Source of the DNA: Dethiosulfovibrio russensis
GTDB taxonomy: Bacteria; Synergistota; Synergistia; Synergistales; Dethiosulfovibrionaceae
DNA length: 64,000 bases
Direction of reading: 5' to 3'
Assembly: GCF_021568855.1 (NCBI RefSeq)
Contig: NZ_JAKGUG010000002.1
Coordinates: 186,001-250,000, forward strand
Shown here piece after piece: positions 35,847-45,609 of this stretch. The notes below the pieces were generated by a model. That model was not told where the DNA came from, ran no database searches, and was given only the letters and a program-made list of their open reading frames with translations. The translations under genes and the position numbers were made by a program. Each line of letters begins with the position of its first letter. The stretch's first letter is position 1.

Positions 35847-37028
35847 CTAATTCTCGAAAATTCCCTTGACCGCTACCTCTCCGTCTTCCATCATCACCCG
35901 GCCTCGAGAGACCACGTGACGGATGGCCAGATCCGGGGTCAGCACCACGAGATCCGAGTCGTAACCCCGTTCCAGACGGCCCTTTCCTCTCAACCCAAGC
36001 CCGTCTGCCACGTTGGAGGTGACCATGGCTACAACGGTCTCCAGAGGAACCAGACCGGCGTCCACCGCCGATTTTATCCGTTCCATAAGGGATCTGGGAG
36101 ACCCCATCGCCATTCCGATCAGCCTCTTACGATCGTCGAATTTAGGTAGGCTTCCGTTTCCGTCGGAGCTGAGGGTTACCGAGGAGAGATCGGCGCCGGC
36201 CCTCAAAAAGGCCTCTATGGCACCAAGAGCCCGACCGTCCGCGGTTATGTCCGCCCTGCCGCCGCAGAGGACAAGGTCAACCGCCTCCTTCAGGAGGTCT
36301 TCCGTCCGCCCCACGTGGGTGGGGACGAAGTGGCCCGGCGGCACCTCCAATCCTCGAAGGGCCTCCCTGATCGGGCTGAGTCCGGAGCTCTCCGACCCCA
36401 TATGGACGCAGACAACCCCGAACTTGCCGGACAGCATCCCCGCCGTCCTGACGTCCGACACCAGTCGCCTGATCTCCTGGACCGAGGGGTGGGAGCAACG
36501 GTGATCCGACAGGGCCATCTTGACCCCGATCACCTTGTCTATAAGGACCATGTCCCTCATTGTCGATCCGGTCATGGCGGGAGAGGGTATACGATATGAG
36601 CCGGTGTATATCCACGTGCTCAATCCCTCGGCCTCCAACCCTCTGGCCTTAGCCAGAAGCTCCTCCAGAGAGCGGGACACTCCGTCGGTACCGAGAAGTC
36701 CGACCGCTCCTGTGACCCCGGCCTTCAAAAATGACGAAAGCTCGGCAGGAGGGGTTCTGAACTCCGGGCCTCCCTCTCCTCCGGCGCCGTTGAAATGGTT
36801 ATGCTGATCTATGAACCCCGGAACCACCTTGCATCCCCCGGCATCCAGAACCTTGAGGTCTGGAAAGACGGACCTCAAGGTTAATTCATCCATAGATGGT
36901 TCAACCGACTCGATCCTTCCCCCTAGGGATAGGAAATCCACCGTCTTCGTCTTGGTTGAAACCGGGAAAAACGACGTGCCTCCCTTTATTAAAAGTGGAC
37001 TCACCTTACAAAAACGGTTCAAGCCCAT
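35847..37028 (-). CDS. iadA: Isoaspartyl dipeptidase
   Basis: 393 residues, an amidohydrolase-fold enzyme. The metal-binding HxH motif occurs in PGFIDQHNHFNGAGGEGG, the bridging lysine in KVIGVKMALSDHR, the later histidines in CVHMGSE and FVPTHVGR, and the catalytic aspartate in SSDGNGSLP. It cleaves beta-aspartyl dipeptides formed by protein damage, which fits a peptide user. AAGGGG precedes the ATG. It is divergent from the unknown gene at 37173. Confidence 0.9.
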   Translation of the reverse strand: MGLNRFCKVSPLLIKGGTSFFPVSTKTKTVDFLSLGGRIESVEPSMDELTLRSVFPDLKVLDAGGCKVVPGFIDQHNHFNGAGGEGGPEFRTPPAELSSFLKAGVTGAVGLLGTDGVSRSLEELLAKARGLEAEGLSTWIYTGSYRIPSPAMTGSTMRDMVLIDKVIGVKMALSDHRCSHPSVQEIRRLVSDVRTAGMLSGKFGVVCVHMGSESSGLSPIREALRGLEVPPGHFVPTHVGRTEDLLKEAVDLVLCGGRADITADGRALGAIEAFLRAGADLSSVTLSSDGNGSLPKFDDRKRLIGMAMGSPRSLMERIKSAVDAGLVPLETVVAMVTSNVADGLGLRGKGRLERGYDSDLVVLTPDLAIRHVVSRGRVMMEDGEVAVKGIFEN

Positions 37029-37172
37029 CGACCCCTTCCCTTCTCTTTATGGATACTAACTACGTACACTTTATTTGTATCCATAAAAGATAATAAACCT
37101 CAGAGATCGAGCTGTCAACTACGGAACAAAGATGTACAATACGGTAAACGTCGCATATAGGGAGGTATATTC

Positions 37173-38120
37173 ATGGACAGTTTATACGTTGGGGCCGCCA
37201 GAGACCTGATCACGGCCTGCATAGATCTCCAGAAGTTGAACAAATACATCAGAGACCACGAAGGGATGCCTCCGGCTTTTTTCATGGCGATACCGGGAGA
37301 GTCGGCGCCTCTCATGACCAGCCTGGCTGTGGACGACAACGACAAGATATCACTGTCCCTCGGCAGGGGGTATCACGATCTGGACGAGGAGTTCAGCAGG
37401 GATCCACAGGGGGTATCGGCCTTTTTCTTCACCTGCACCATCGGGACGAAGGACTCCCTGTCCGATCAGGCCCTGGAGTGGTACGACTCGATAGAATACG
37501 AACCGGACGGGATCCTGTACCCCGAGCCGCTGGTCTACGACGATTTTTTCGACAGCGTAAGGTGTCCCGAGGCGGGAGAGATTATCTGCTTTCTATACGC
37601 GATAAAGGCTGTAATAGAGCTCTGTAAGAAGGGGACCATCATGACAGAGGACTTCAGGGAGAGAAGGCCCACCGTCTTCGTGTCGGGCCATCCCTCCTGT
37701 CCCCTCATAGGGATAGGAGAGGAGTTGTTCCATCGGGATACCTTCGCAGAGGTGGAGGCCCTTCCGTCCATGGACCGGTCGATCAGGGAGCTGCCGGTTA
37801 TCGATACCGGCTGGACCGTGGGAGCCAAGAAACTGGGAAGAGAAGATAGAGGCGGGCAGACCTTCATGGTCGTCGAGCTGGAGGGAGAGACCACCTCTGG
37901 AAAAAAGATACCTGTGAACGGAGGCGGCCTCATATCCCTATGGAAGACCCTGGAGACCCTCTTCTCGACGGGAGCCATGGGGAAGCCGGGCATACCGGCC
38001 AGGCTAAGGATATGCCACCCCGGCCTGGCCCCCATGGCGAAGACTTTCATAGGAGACATGGTGGAGGTGACCCAGGCGGACCCCACCGATTCCATGGCGG
38101 TTCTTTTGAATCTCGAGTGA
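37173..38120 (+). CDS. Hypothetical protein, unrecognised family
   Basis: 315 residues, soluble, no signal peptide or membrane segment; acidic overall. Regions that look conserved are PAFFMAIPGESAPLMTS, VFVSGHPSCPLIGIGEELFH and RLRICHPGLAPMAKTFIGDM, but I can name no family. GGGAGG is 10 bases before the ATG. It stands alone between iadA (divergent) and hcp (convergent) and has its own terminator. Confidence 0.75.
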   Translation: MDSLYVGAARDLITACIDLQKLNKYIRDHEGMPPAFFMAIPGESAPLMTSLAVDDNDKISLSLGRGYHDLDEEFSRDPQGVSAFFFTCTIGTKDSLSDQALEWYDSIEYEPDGILYPEPLVYDDFFDSVRCPEAGEIICFLYAIKAVIELCKKGTIMTEDFRERRPTVFVSGHPSCPLIGIGEELFHRDTFAEVEALPSMDRSIRELPVIDTGWTVGAKKLGREDRGGQTFMVVELEGETTSGKKIPVNGGGLISLWKTLETLFSTGAMGKPGIPARLRICHPGLAPMAKTFIGDMVEVTQADPTDSMAVLLNLE

Positions 38121-38128
38121 GGAAAAAG

Positions 38129-38160
38129 ACGAAGGGAGCCCGTTTCCGGGCTCCCTTCGC
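38129..38160. terminator. Bidirectional terminator between convergent genes
   Basis: A 13-bp stem, CGAAGGGAGCCCG with CGGGCTCCCTTCG, and a TTTC loop. It lies between the unknown gene and hcp. Confidence 0.8.
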
Positions 38161-38177
38161 AGTTCATCCGATATGGA

Positions 38178-39845
38178 TCACCTGCCCGCCATGATGGCGG
38201 CCACGTCCTCCTCCACCGTTCCGATTCCCCTTATGCCGAAGTTGTCCACCAGCACCTTGGCGACGTTGGGCGAGAGGAAGGCGGGAAGGGTGGGCCCGAG
38301 GCGGATATCCTTGACCCCTAAAAAGAGCAGGGCCAGAAGTACGGCCACGGCCTTCTGTTCGTACCAGGCGATGTCGTAGGAGATGGGCAGCTCGTTGATG
38401 TCCTCCAGGCCGAAGGCCTCCTTCAGCTTGAGGGCTATAACGGCCAACGAGTAGGAATCGTTGCACTGACCGGCGTCTAGCACCCTGGGAATGCCACCGA
38501 TGTCGCCCAGGTTCAGCTTGTTGTAGCGATACTTGGCGCATCCCGCCGTCAGTATAACGGCGTCTTTGGGAAGGGCCTCGGCGACCTCCTTGTAGTAGTC
38601 TCTCGTCTTGTGACGACCGTCGCATCCGGCCATTACGACGAAGCGCTTGATAGCGCCGCTCTTCACGGCTTCCACGATCTTGTCCGCCAGAGCCATCACC
38701 TGATCGTGGGCGAACCCTCCGACGATCTTTCCCGTCTCCAGCTCTGTCGGGGCCGGACAGGATTTGGCCTTCTCTATCACGGCGGAGAAGTCCTTGGGCT
38801 TTCCGTCCTCCCTGTCGGGGATGTGGACCACTCCGGGATAACCGGTCATACCGGTGGTGAATAGCCTGTCCTTGTAGGTGTTCTTCGACTTCAGGGGCAC
38901 AAGGCAGTTGGTGGTCATCAGTATGGCTCCGTTGAAAGCCTCGAACTCGTCGTTCTGAAGCCACCAGGAGTTGCCGTAGTTCCCCACGAAATGGTCGTAC
39001 TTCTTGAAAGCAGGATAGTAGTGGGCCGGAAGCATCTCCCCGTGGGTGTAGACGTCCACGCCGGTCCCCTCGGTCTGCTTGAGCAGGTCCTCCATGTCTC
39101 TCAGGTCGTGACCGCTGATAAGTATGGCCGGATTGTTCCGAACCCCCAGCTCTACCTCGGTGATCTCCGGCTTGCCGTAGGTCTCGGTGTTGGCCCTGTC
39201 CAGAAGGGCCATGGTCTGTACAGCGAAATCGCCGGCCTTCATGACCATGGCGACCATCTCGTCCACAGACAGGTCCTTCGTGGTGGAGTCCAGGGCCTCC
39301 ATGAAGAAGCCGTAGATCTTCGGATCCTCGTAGCCCAGCACGGCGGCGTGGTCTCCGTAGGCGGCTATCCCCTTAAGGCCTATGACCAGAAGCTCCCTGA
39401 GGGAACGAACGTCCTCGTTCTCCGTCGCCAGCACCCCCACCGAGAGGGCCTTGTCGGCGTACTCGGATATGGAACCATCCCAGGTGGCGCAGTCCGGAAC
39501 GGAACCGTCGAAGCTTCGCCCTTCCTTCTCTTTATAGGCGGCCTCGAAACGAGCTCTCAGGTCGTCCCTTCTCTTGATGGCCTCGCCTATGAGCCCGACG
39601 AAGCGGTCGTCGTCCCAGTTGGCGTTGGTTATGGTGGCGAAGAGTCCCTGGGCTATGAAGAGCCCGTCGGATTTATCCAAAACCCCCAGATTTTCGGCTT
39701 TCTTCCCCCAGACGGCTATCCCCTTTAAGACGTATATCAGAAGATCCTGTAGGTTAGCGGTGGATTCGGGCTTTCCGCAGACCCCCCTGACGGTGCAACC
39801 CGAGTTCTTGGCGGTCTCCTGACACTGGAAACAGAACATGGACAT
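38178..39845 (-). CDS. hcp: Hydroxylamine reductase (hybrid cluster protein)
   Basis: 555 residues. The N-terminal cluster motif is [17 protein letters not shown], then VCGKP. The hybrid-cluster ligands lie in motifs such as [33 protein letters not shown] and [12 protein letters not shown]. The protein reduces hydroxylamine or nitric oxide in anaerobes and protects against nitrosative stress. GGGGGAG is located about 8 bases before the ATG at 39845; a longer frame adds 13 unlikely residues. The divergent Crp/Fnr gene and a palindrome between them suggest specific control. Confidence 0.95.
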   Translation of the reverse strand: MSMFCFQCQETAKNSGCTVRGVCGKPESTANLQDLLIYVLKGIAVWGKKAENLGVLDKSDGLFIAQGLFATITNANWDDDRFVGLIGEAIKRRDDLRARFEAAYKEKEGRSFDGSVPDCATWDGSISEYADKALSVGVLATENEDVRSLRELLVIGLKGIAAYGDHAAVLGYEDPKIYGFFMEALDSTTKDLSVDEMVAMVMKAGDFAVQTMALLDRANTETYGKPEITEVELGVRNNPAILISGHDLRDMEDLLKQTEGTGVDVYTHGEMLPAHYYPAFKKYDHFVGNYGNSWWLQNDEFEAFNGAILMTTNCLVPLKSKNTYKDRLFTTGMTGYPGVVHIPDREDGKPKDFSAVIEKAKSCPAPTELETGKIVGGFAHDQVMALADKIVEAVKSGAIKRFVVMAGCDGRHKTRDYYKEVAEALPKDAVILTAGCAKYRYNKLNLGDIGGIPRVLDAGQCNDSYSLAVIALKLKEAFGLEDINELPISYDIAWYEQKAVAVLLALLFLGVKDIRLGPTLPAFLSPNVAKVLVDNFGIRGIGTVEEDVAAIMAGR

Positions 39846-39943
39846 TCTTTCATCTCCCCCTCTGTGTAAGGTTATAATAAGCACGGGGAAACTTATCCCC
39901 GCACATCACGCTTATCATAATGGACTATGAAAAAACATATATC

Positions 39944-39959
39944 CTTGACCGACGTCAAG
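39944..39959. promoter_or_regulatory. Crp/Fnr-type (HcpR-like) operator
   Basis: Perfect palindrome CTTGAC-CGAC-GTCAAG. On the minus strand a TATGAT box lies at 39914-39919, which puts the operator centre near -44 for hcp, the usual place for a Crp/Fnr activator. The site is also about 25 bases before the regulator gene, so that gene may be autoregulated. Confidence 0.7.
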
Positions 39960-39981
39960 AAAACGAGGGGGGATTCGCCAG

Positions 39982-40686
39982 GTGACCATGGAAAAGGCGA
40001 TGGAGAGGATTCCCGGATTCAACGGACTTTCCCGGGATGAGACCGAAAAGATACTCTCGATCTCCATACTCAAGAAGGCGAGAAAAAAGGAGATAATCTT
40101 CTCCGACGGGGAGGTCGGAGAGGGGTTCTTCGCCGTGCTCAGAGGCAGGGTGAGGGTCTACAAGATGTCCGAGGAGGGGCGAGAGGTGATACTCCACGTC
40201 TGCGGCCCGGGGGACCACTTCGGCCAGGTGTCCATGTTCGCCGGAAAAAACTATCCCGCCTGGGCCCAGGCCATGTCCGACTCGAAGCTGCTGCTCTTTC
40301 CTAGGAGGGCCTTTCTGGATCTGTTGTCCAGAGAGCCTCAGATAGCCATGTCTATGATGTCCGGCCTTTCCTCCAAGATGAGAGAGCTTACGCTACAGGT
40401 GGAGAGTCTGGCCCTCAAGGAGGTCCCGGGGCGACTGGCGTCGTATCTCATCATGCTGGCTGAGGAGAAAAAATCTCCCGGAAGCCTGCATCTGGACATT
40501 CCGAAATGGCAACTGGCCTCCGTTCTGGGGACTACCCCGGAGACCCTATCTCGGATATTCTCCGACATGACCGATCGAGGGCTGATAGATCTGGACAGGA
40601 GGGACGTCACGCTTCTGGACCACACCGCCCTGAAGGAACTGGCGGAACACGGCAGATTCTACGACGTCAGGACCCCAAAAAAATAG
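39982..40686 (+). CDS. Crp/Fnr-family transcriptional regulator, HcpR-like
   Basis: 234 residues from GTG (GGGGGG 9 bases upstream; an ATG lies two codons later). The N-terminal cyclic-nucleotide-like domain shows EIIFSDGEVGEGFFAVLRGR and CGPGDHFGQVSMFAG; the C-terminal winged helix shows KWQLASVLGTTPETLSRIFSDM. It lacks the Fnr-type N-terminal cysteine cluster. By position next to hcp and the TTGAC-N4-GTCAA site it is probably the activator of hcp in response to nitrosative stress. Confidence 0.88.
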   Translation: MTMEKAMERIPGFNGLSRDETEKILSISILKKARKKEIIFSDGEVGEGFFAVLRGRVRVYKMSEEGREVILHVCGPGDHFGQVSMFAGKNYPAWAQAMSDSKLLLFPRRAFLDLLSREPQIAMSMMSGLSSKMRELTLQVESLALKEVPGRLASYLIMLAEEKKSPGSLHLDIPKWQLASVLGTTPETLSRIFSDMTDRGLIDLDRRDVTLLDHTALKELAEHGRFYDVRTPKK

Positions 40687-40712
40687 GAGACGGCCCGAAA
40701 GGACCGCCTCCT
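40676..40712 (-). terminator. Terminator after the small exported protein gene
   Basis: On the minus strand, AGGAGGCGGTCC pairs with GGGCCGTCTCCT (two G-U pairs) around TTTC, followed by ATTTTTTT. It overlaps the 3' end of the Crp/Fnr gene. Confidence 0.7.
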
Positions 40713-40758
40713 GACCTGTGAGAGAGAAAATCCCAGTTAAACCGGAATCTTAACGTGG

Positions 40759-41175
40759 CTATTTCTCCTCTATGGAATCGATCATACCCTCCATCTGAGG
40801 GTGATCCCCTATCATCACCAACATGATGTACTCGGAGTCGTCGCCACAGAGCACGGCGTTGCACTCGACACCACTGGGATTCTGGAAGCCGAACATGTAC
40901 ACGTCACCATCCTCTTCCGGTTCGGTGGCGTTGAGTTGCTGGGCATAGGCATATGCGAGGTCTTTTATCGCCGTCCCGTCGTTGTCCTCTACAGTCACGG
41001 TAAGAGCGGCGGACTTATCGTTCGCCATAATCGTGACGGTGCTTCCGTCCTGAGATACCCTCCATCCGTCGGGAACTTCAATGGAAAAACGGGGATATTC
41101 GACAGTAGCGGCAAAGGCACTCAGTGAAAGGGCAAGAACGAGCACCAGCGAAAGCAGAAAACATCTCTTCTTCAT
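40759..41175 (-). CDS. Small exported hypothetical protein
   Basis: 138 residues with a clear signal peptide (MKKRCFLLSLVLVLALSLSA, cleaved near AFAAT). The mature part (YPRFSIEVPDGWRVSQDGST, AALTVTVEDNDG) resembles the small beta-rich PsbP/MOG1-like or DUF1795-type folds of exported proteins, but this is weak. It is alone in its transcription unit and divergent from the LuxR-type gene. Confidence 0.75.
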   Translation of the reverse strand: MKKRCFLLSLVLVLALSLSAFAATVEYPRFSIEVPDGWRVSQDGSTVTIMANDKSAALTVTVEDNDGTAIKDLAYAYAQQLNATEPEEDGDVYMFGFQNPSGVECNAVLCGDDSEYIMLVMIGDHPQMEGMIDSIEEK

Positions 41176-41350
41176 AGTAAAGAAAACCTCCTCGATTACG
41201 GCGACGGCGCCGTTTTTTCACACGATAAAATTCTACATTCCGGACGACATGGTCGTCCATAACCCGAGGTCGAGGTTTTAAAGAGAGACGAAATTTTTTT
41301 TCGAAAAACGCAACTCCATCGACGACACCCCCGAAAGGAGAGCTCCACCT

Positions 41351-43852
41351 GTGACGAGAGACCGTCTATTCTCACCCCCTAAATACGGAACTCAAACCAT
41401 ATACAGAAAACGAATGGGAGCTTTTCTCGACAAAAATATCATACAAAATAAAAGATGGGTCTACATTGAGGCCCCATCGGGATTCGGAAAGACCGTATCC
41501 ATCTCCCGATGGATCAGCCCCCTCAGGAACAAGCTGGCATGGATAAACCTCTCCATCGACGACGACGTTCCGGAACGTTTCGTTCACAAGCTGGTGAAGG
41601 CCATGGCCTTCGCTCAGAAGTCCAACAGAAAACTCGCCAAGGCCGCCGAATCGACAGGTCCACCTCGGGAGGTGCTGTACCGATCCGTCTCGTCCCTTTT
41701 AGACAACGACAAGAACTACGTCGTGGTCGTAGACGACTTTCAACACATATCCGACAACGAAACCCTGGAGATATTATCAGAGCTGGCGATAAATCCATCC
41801 TTTCGATTTACTTTATGCATACTCAGCAGAAAAGGCCCCCCGAAGGAGCTGTCCCCCTCGATACTGAACGGCAATATGGCACTGATGACGGAGGAATACC
41901 TCGTCATGGACGAAGAGGAGATATCCTCCATGATGACCAAGCACCATATGAGCCGGAGAAAATCGGAAGAGGTCATATCCGAGACGAAGGGGTGGCCGGT
42001 AGCGGTAAACTCCTATCTGATGGGAGACGAAGGCGACTGGAGCCTTCTGGACGACTATCTCGACTCCCGGGTGTGGGACAGATGGCCCGAGGAGGTCAGG
42101 GAATTCATGGTAAGGGCAGCACCCTGTCCCAGGCTGGACGAGGATATATGCCGCAGCCTGAACGGATCGAGAAACTACGAGCCCCTTCTGAAACACATCC
42201 GCAGCAGCGACGCCTTCCTGGAAAACTCGGAGGACGGCGGATACAGCATATTCCCCCCCTTCAGGGAGTATCTGCTCAGAAGGATCAACTCCCAGCTGAG
42301 TAAAGACAGGATCGACGAGATACATCGGTATCTTGGCAGAATATTCTTCGACGAAGGGGACTACCTGGTAGCGGCGGATCTATACGTGAGGTGCCTCTGC
42401 CTCTCCGGACTGTCCGACTGCTGCACGGCCATGACGAAATACAGAAAGGAGATCTCGGTCCACAGCAGATTCCGTTTCTTCAAGGAGAGAGTGTTAGGAC
42501 GGATCAAGTTCACCGAAGACGAGGGACTGCCTCTTCTGGCCCAATCGGCCTTCATGTACTACCTGGACGGCAACGCCGAAAGGTTCACCGAGATCATGGA
42601 CATGCTGTACAAGAGGGCGGAGAGATGCGGAGACGGCCCCTTCGCGTCCTTTCTGACATTGCTGAAGGTCCTGGACTTCAGGATACCTCTGAATCTCTAC
42701 CTTGAGAGGGTGATAGACGGCAAGGAGACTCCCACGTCGTCCATATGCTTCGGAAAATCCCCGTCTCCCGGAACTTTCACCGCCAATATGCCCTTGATGC
42801 ACAGATCCCTCAGGGAGAGGTCCGACCTGGCTCTGTCGATGGAGGAGCTTCACAAAACAATGGCTAGATACAGGGAACCTCTGAAGAAATTTCTGGGACA
42901 AGATCACATCATACTTCGGGAATGTCAATTCGCCGGGGTACTGTATGAACAAAACCACCTAGAGGAAGCCTACCATCATGCGGTGGAGGCTCAAACCGTT
43001 GTAATGAAGGTAAACTGCCGTCGTGACGTCCGTTTCTGCTCCGACATGATACTGATCCACATTCTAAAGGCCATGGGACGAAGAGACGAGGCGTCAATGA
43101 TAGCTTGCGAGATGGAGAGACAGATCAACCGCGACAGAGCCACCGACCTGATCCCCAACCTCAAAGCCTGGAGATTCCGGGAAAGGATGGTCTCAGGAGA
43201 CGGAACGGCTGCGGAGGAGTGGCTGATATCCTACGGAGAAAACCCTATTTTACAGCCGGACCTATACGACATCTACCGACACTTCACCACCGAGAGGGCT
43301 CTTATTGCATCGGGAAAACCTGCTTTAGCCGTCCTGTTCGGGGAAAAACTTCTCCGTCTAAGCCAAGACTTCAATAGACCTATGGACGAGCTTGAATCCT
43401 ACATCCTCCTCTCCACGGCCTACTGGAGCACCGACGACAGAACACGGTCCTACGAATACATCGAAAAAGCTCTGGCCCTGGCCGAACCTTACGGCTACGT
43501 GAGGATGTTTCTCGACGAGGCCCTGTCGATAAAGCCGATGATGGTCTCGTTTCTCAGGAGGACGAAATCCGACGGCAGGCGGATATCCGGCTTCGCCTCC
43601 GAGGTGGCCCTGGCCGTCACCGGAACTAGTTACGAAGACGTTGTCCCGAGCCTCGAAGAGACCTCTTTGAGCGAGAGGCAGATGAGGATTCTGGCCCTGC
43701 TCAAGGGTAACGGCAGCTACAGGGATATAGCGGAGGATCTAGGCATAGCCCACTCCACCGCCAAATACCACGTGACCAGACTCTACCGTTTTCTGGGAGT
43801 CTCGAACGGGGCGGAAGCCCTGAGAAAAGCCCGCTCCATGGGGATAATATGA
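41351..43852 (+). CDS. MalT-like LuxR-family ATPase regulator
   Basis: 833 residues from GTG (AGGAG 9 bases upstream). An N-terminal STAND-type ATPase (Walker A EAPSGFGKTVS near residue 42, Walker B YVVVVDDFQHIS) is followed by a long helical tetratricopeptide-like region and a C-terminal LuxR HTH (LSERQMRILALLKGNGSYRD, HSTAKYHVTRLYRFLG). This is the LAL/MalT layout, in which an inducer triggers ATP-dependent assembly on DNA. The stop overlaps an in-frame ATG of the acetamidase gene by four bases, so the amidase gene is a likely target or partner. The inducer is unknown. Confidence 0.88.
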   Translation: MTRDRLFSPPKYGTQTIYRKRMGAFLDKNIIQNKRWVYIEAPSGFGKTVSISRWISPLRNKLAWINLSIDDDVPERFVHKLVKAMAFAQKSNRKLAKAAESTGPPREVLYRSVSSLLDNDKNYVVVVDDFQHISDNETLEILSELAINPSFRFTLCILSRKGPPKELSPSILNGNMALMTEEYLVMDEEEISSMMTKHHMSRRKSEEVISETKGWPVAVNSYLMGDEGDWSLLDDYLDSRVWDRWPEEVREFMVRAAPCPRLDEDICRSLNGSRNYEPLLKHIRSSDAFLENSEDGGYSIFPPFREYLLRRINSQLSKDRIDEIHRYLGRIFFDEGDYLVAADLYVRCLCLSGLSDCCTAMTKYRKEISVHSRFRFFKERVLGRIKFTEDEGLPLLAQSAFMYYLDGNAERFTEIMDMLYKRAERCGDGPFASFLTLLKVLDFRIPLNLYLERVIDGKETPTSSICFGKSPSPGTFTANMPLMHRSLRERSDLALSMEELHKTMARYREPLKKFLGQDHIILRECQFAGVLYEQNHLEEAYHHAVEAQTVVMKVNCRRDVRFCSDMILIHILKAMGRRDEASMIACEMERQINRDRATDLIPNLKAWRFRERMVSGDGTAAEEWLISYGENPILQPDLYDIYRHFTTERALIASGKPALAVLFGEKLLRLSQDFNRPMDELESYILLSTAYWSTDDRTRSYEYIEKALALAEPYGYVRMFLDEALSIKPMMVSFLRRTKSDGRRISGFASEVALAVTGTSYEDVVPSLEETSLSERQMRILALLKGNGSYRDIAEDLGIAHSTAKYHVTRLYRFLGVSNGAEALRKARSMGII

Positions 43853-43869
43853 AGGGAGGAACAGCGAGG

Positions 43870-44784
43870 ATGTTGAAAGTATCGGCGAAAGACGCGATAT
43901 ACATTTTCGAGCCGGAGATGAGCCCGGCGGCATCGGTCAAACCGGGGGAGGTCTTCAAGGTGGAGACCAGCGACTGTTTCTGCGGCCAGATAAAGTCGGA
44001 GGGAACCCTCTGCTCCGAGATAGACTTCGACCGCATAAACCCGGCGACCGGCCCGATAACCATAGAGGAAGCCGAGCCTGGAGACACACTGGCGGTGGAG
44101 ATAATAAGAATGGATCTGGCGGACCACGGCGTGGCCGTTACCGTTCCGGGAGAGGGACTGCTGGGAGATTCGGTGGAGCGTCCGTCCACAAAGATCATCC
44201 CCATAAGAGACGGCAAGTGCCTCTTCGCCGGCCTGTCTCTTCCGGTGAAACCGATGATAGGTGTTATAGGGGTAGCTCCGGAGGAGGGGGCCTTTCCGAC
44301 AGGAACTCCCTGGAGTCACGGAGGAAACATGGACACGAAGGACATAGGTCCGGGAGCGACCCTCTACCTTCCGGTCCGCCGTCCCGGAGCCCTTCTGGCC
44401 ATGGGAGACTGCCACGCCGTCATGGGAGACGGCGAGGTGTGCTGCTCCGGATGCGAGGTAGCCGCCACCATAACCCTGAGGACCTCTCTCATAAAGGGAA
44501 GCTCACGAAAATGGCCGATTCTTGAGACCTCCGAGGGATTATCCGTCATAGTATCCGGAGAGAACCTGGATTCGGCCCTGTCGGAGGCCACCTCCGAGGC
44601 GGTGGACATGCTTAAAGCGGGGCTGGGACTCTCCTGGGAGGACGCCTACGTTCTATCCAGCCTGGCCATGGACCTGAGGATATCCCAGCTGGTGGACCCG
44701 AAAAAGACGGTCCGAGGGGTCATACCCATAAAGGTTATGTCTCCCTCCCGACTGTTCGGGAATTTATCTTACAGAGGAGATTAA
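43870..44784 (+). CDS. Acetamidase/formamidase family protein
   Basis: 304 residues. FmdA/AmdA motifs: GEVFKVETSDCF, NPATGPITIEEAEPGDTLAVEI, TPWSHGGNMDTKDIGPGATL and GDCHAVMGDGEVCCSG. The family hydrolyses short amides to acid and ammonia. GGGAGG is positioned to serve the ATG at 43870; an ATG at 43849, overlapping the stop of the LuxR-type gene, would add seven residues. The methyltransferase gene follows 5 bases after. Confidence 0.88.
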   Translation: MLKVSAKDAIYIFEPEMSPAASVKPGEVFKVETSDCFCGQIKSEGTLCSEIDFDRINPATGPITIEEAEPGDTLAVEIIRMDLADHGVAVTVPGEGLLGDSVERPSTKIIPIRDGKCLFAGLSLPVKPMIGVIGVAPEEGAFPTGTPWSHGGNMDTKDIGPGATLYLPVRRPGALLAMGDCHAVMGDGEVCCSGCEVAATITLRTSLIKGSSRKWPILETSEGLSVIVSGENLDSALSEATSEAVDMLKAGLGLSWEDAYVLSSLAMDLRISQLVDPKKTVRGVIPIKVMSPSRLFGNLSYRGD

Positions 44785-44789
44785 TAGAT

Positions 44790-45602
44790 ATGAAAGACAT
44801 CCGCGACTACGTTAAGGAGCAATACGGAAAGGCCATAAAAAGCGGTTCGTCGTGCTGCGGATCGGGAGGATGCTGCTGCGGCACGAACGGCGAGGACCCC
44901 TTCGGCATAACCTGCGGAAACTACGACCAAGGAACCCTGGAAAATACGCCGGGGGAGACTTCCGGCCAGTCTTTCGGATGCGGAAACCCCTTCATGGAAG
45001 CGAATATAAGTCTCGGCGAGACCGTCCTCGATCTAGGCAGCGGCGCCGGATTGGACCTCTTCCTAGCATCGGAGATGGTCGGCCCGAAAGGCAAAGTCAT
45101 AGGGCTCGACATGACCGACGAGATGCTCGCCACAGCCGAATCGAACCTCAAGGGGATAGAAAACGTCTCTCTAGTCAAAGGCTACATAGAGGATATGCCT
45201 ATAGAAAGCGAGTCCATCGACGTGATCATCTCCAACTGCGTTATAAACCTCTCTCCGCATAAGGAAAGGGTTTTCAAGGAAGCCTTTCGCGTCCTCCGTC
45301 CCGGCGGACGTCTCTGCGTTTCCGACACGGTTTTCACCCGTTCCGTCCCGAAGTGGTTCGTCGAAAACCTGGCGGCGTGGTCCGGCTGCCTCTCAGGCGG
45401 TCTACAGGAGACGGAATACGAGATAAAACTGAGGGAGGCGGGATTTAACGAGGTGGAGGTAAGGCGTAAAAAAGTGTACTCCATCTCCGAGTCGGCGGCC
45501 TCGTCGGCGTTCCCCGGAATATCCGAGGAGAGACGAAGTGAAATAGACGGCGCCCTTGCCAGCGCCATCATATTGGGGAAAAAGCCCCTTGAAGAAGAGT
45601 GA
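44790..45602 (+). CDS. arsM: Arsenite S-adenosylmethionine methyltransferase
   Basis: 270 residues. The N-terminal GSSCCGSGGCCCG cysteine cluster is typical of ArsM. The SAM-binding motif is VLDLGSGAGLDLFLAS, and later motifs are IEDMPIESESIDVIISNCVI and RVLRPGGRLCVSDTV. The As(III)-binding cysteines are present in NCVINLSP and AAWSGCLSGGLQ. It makes methylated arsenicals. No arsR or arsenite pump gene is next to it; it appears cotranscribed with the amidase. It is tail-to-tail with the CdaR-type gene, 7 bases apart. Confidence 0.9.
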   Translation: MKDIRDYVKEQYGKAIKSGSSCCGSGGCCCGTNGEDPFGITCGNYDQGTLENTPGETSGQSFGCGNPFMEANISLGETVLDLGSGAGLDLFLASEMVGPKGKVIGLDMTDEMLATAESNLKGIENVSLVKGYIEDMPIESESIDVIISNCVINLSPHKERVFKEAFRVLRPGGRLCVSDTVFTRSVPKWFVENLAAWSGCLSGGLQETEYEIKLREAGFNEVEVRRKKVYSISESAASSAFPGISEERRSEIDGALASAIILGKKPLEEE

Positions 45603-45609
45603 GTCTCGG

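Noticed and set aside
44832-44890. Selenocysteine in the arsM cysteine cluster
   Set aside because: The N-terminal cluster is encoded by TGC/TGT codons, and there is no in-frame TGA within the gene.
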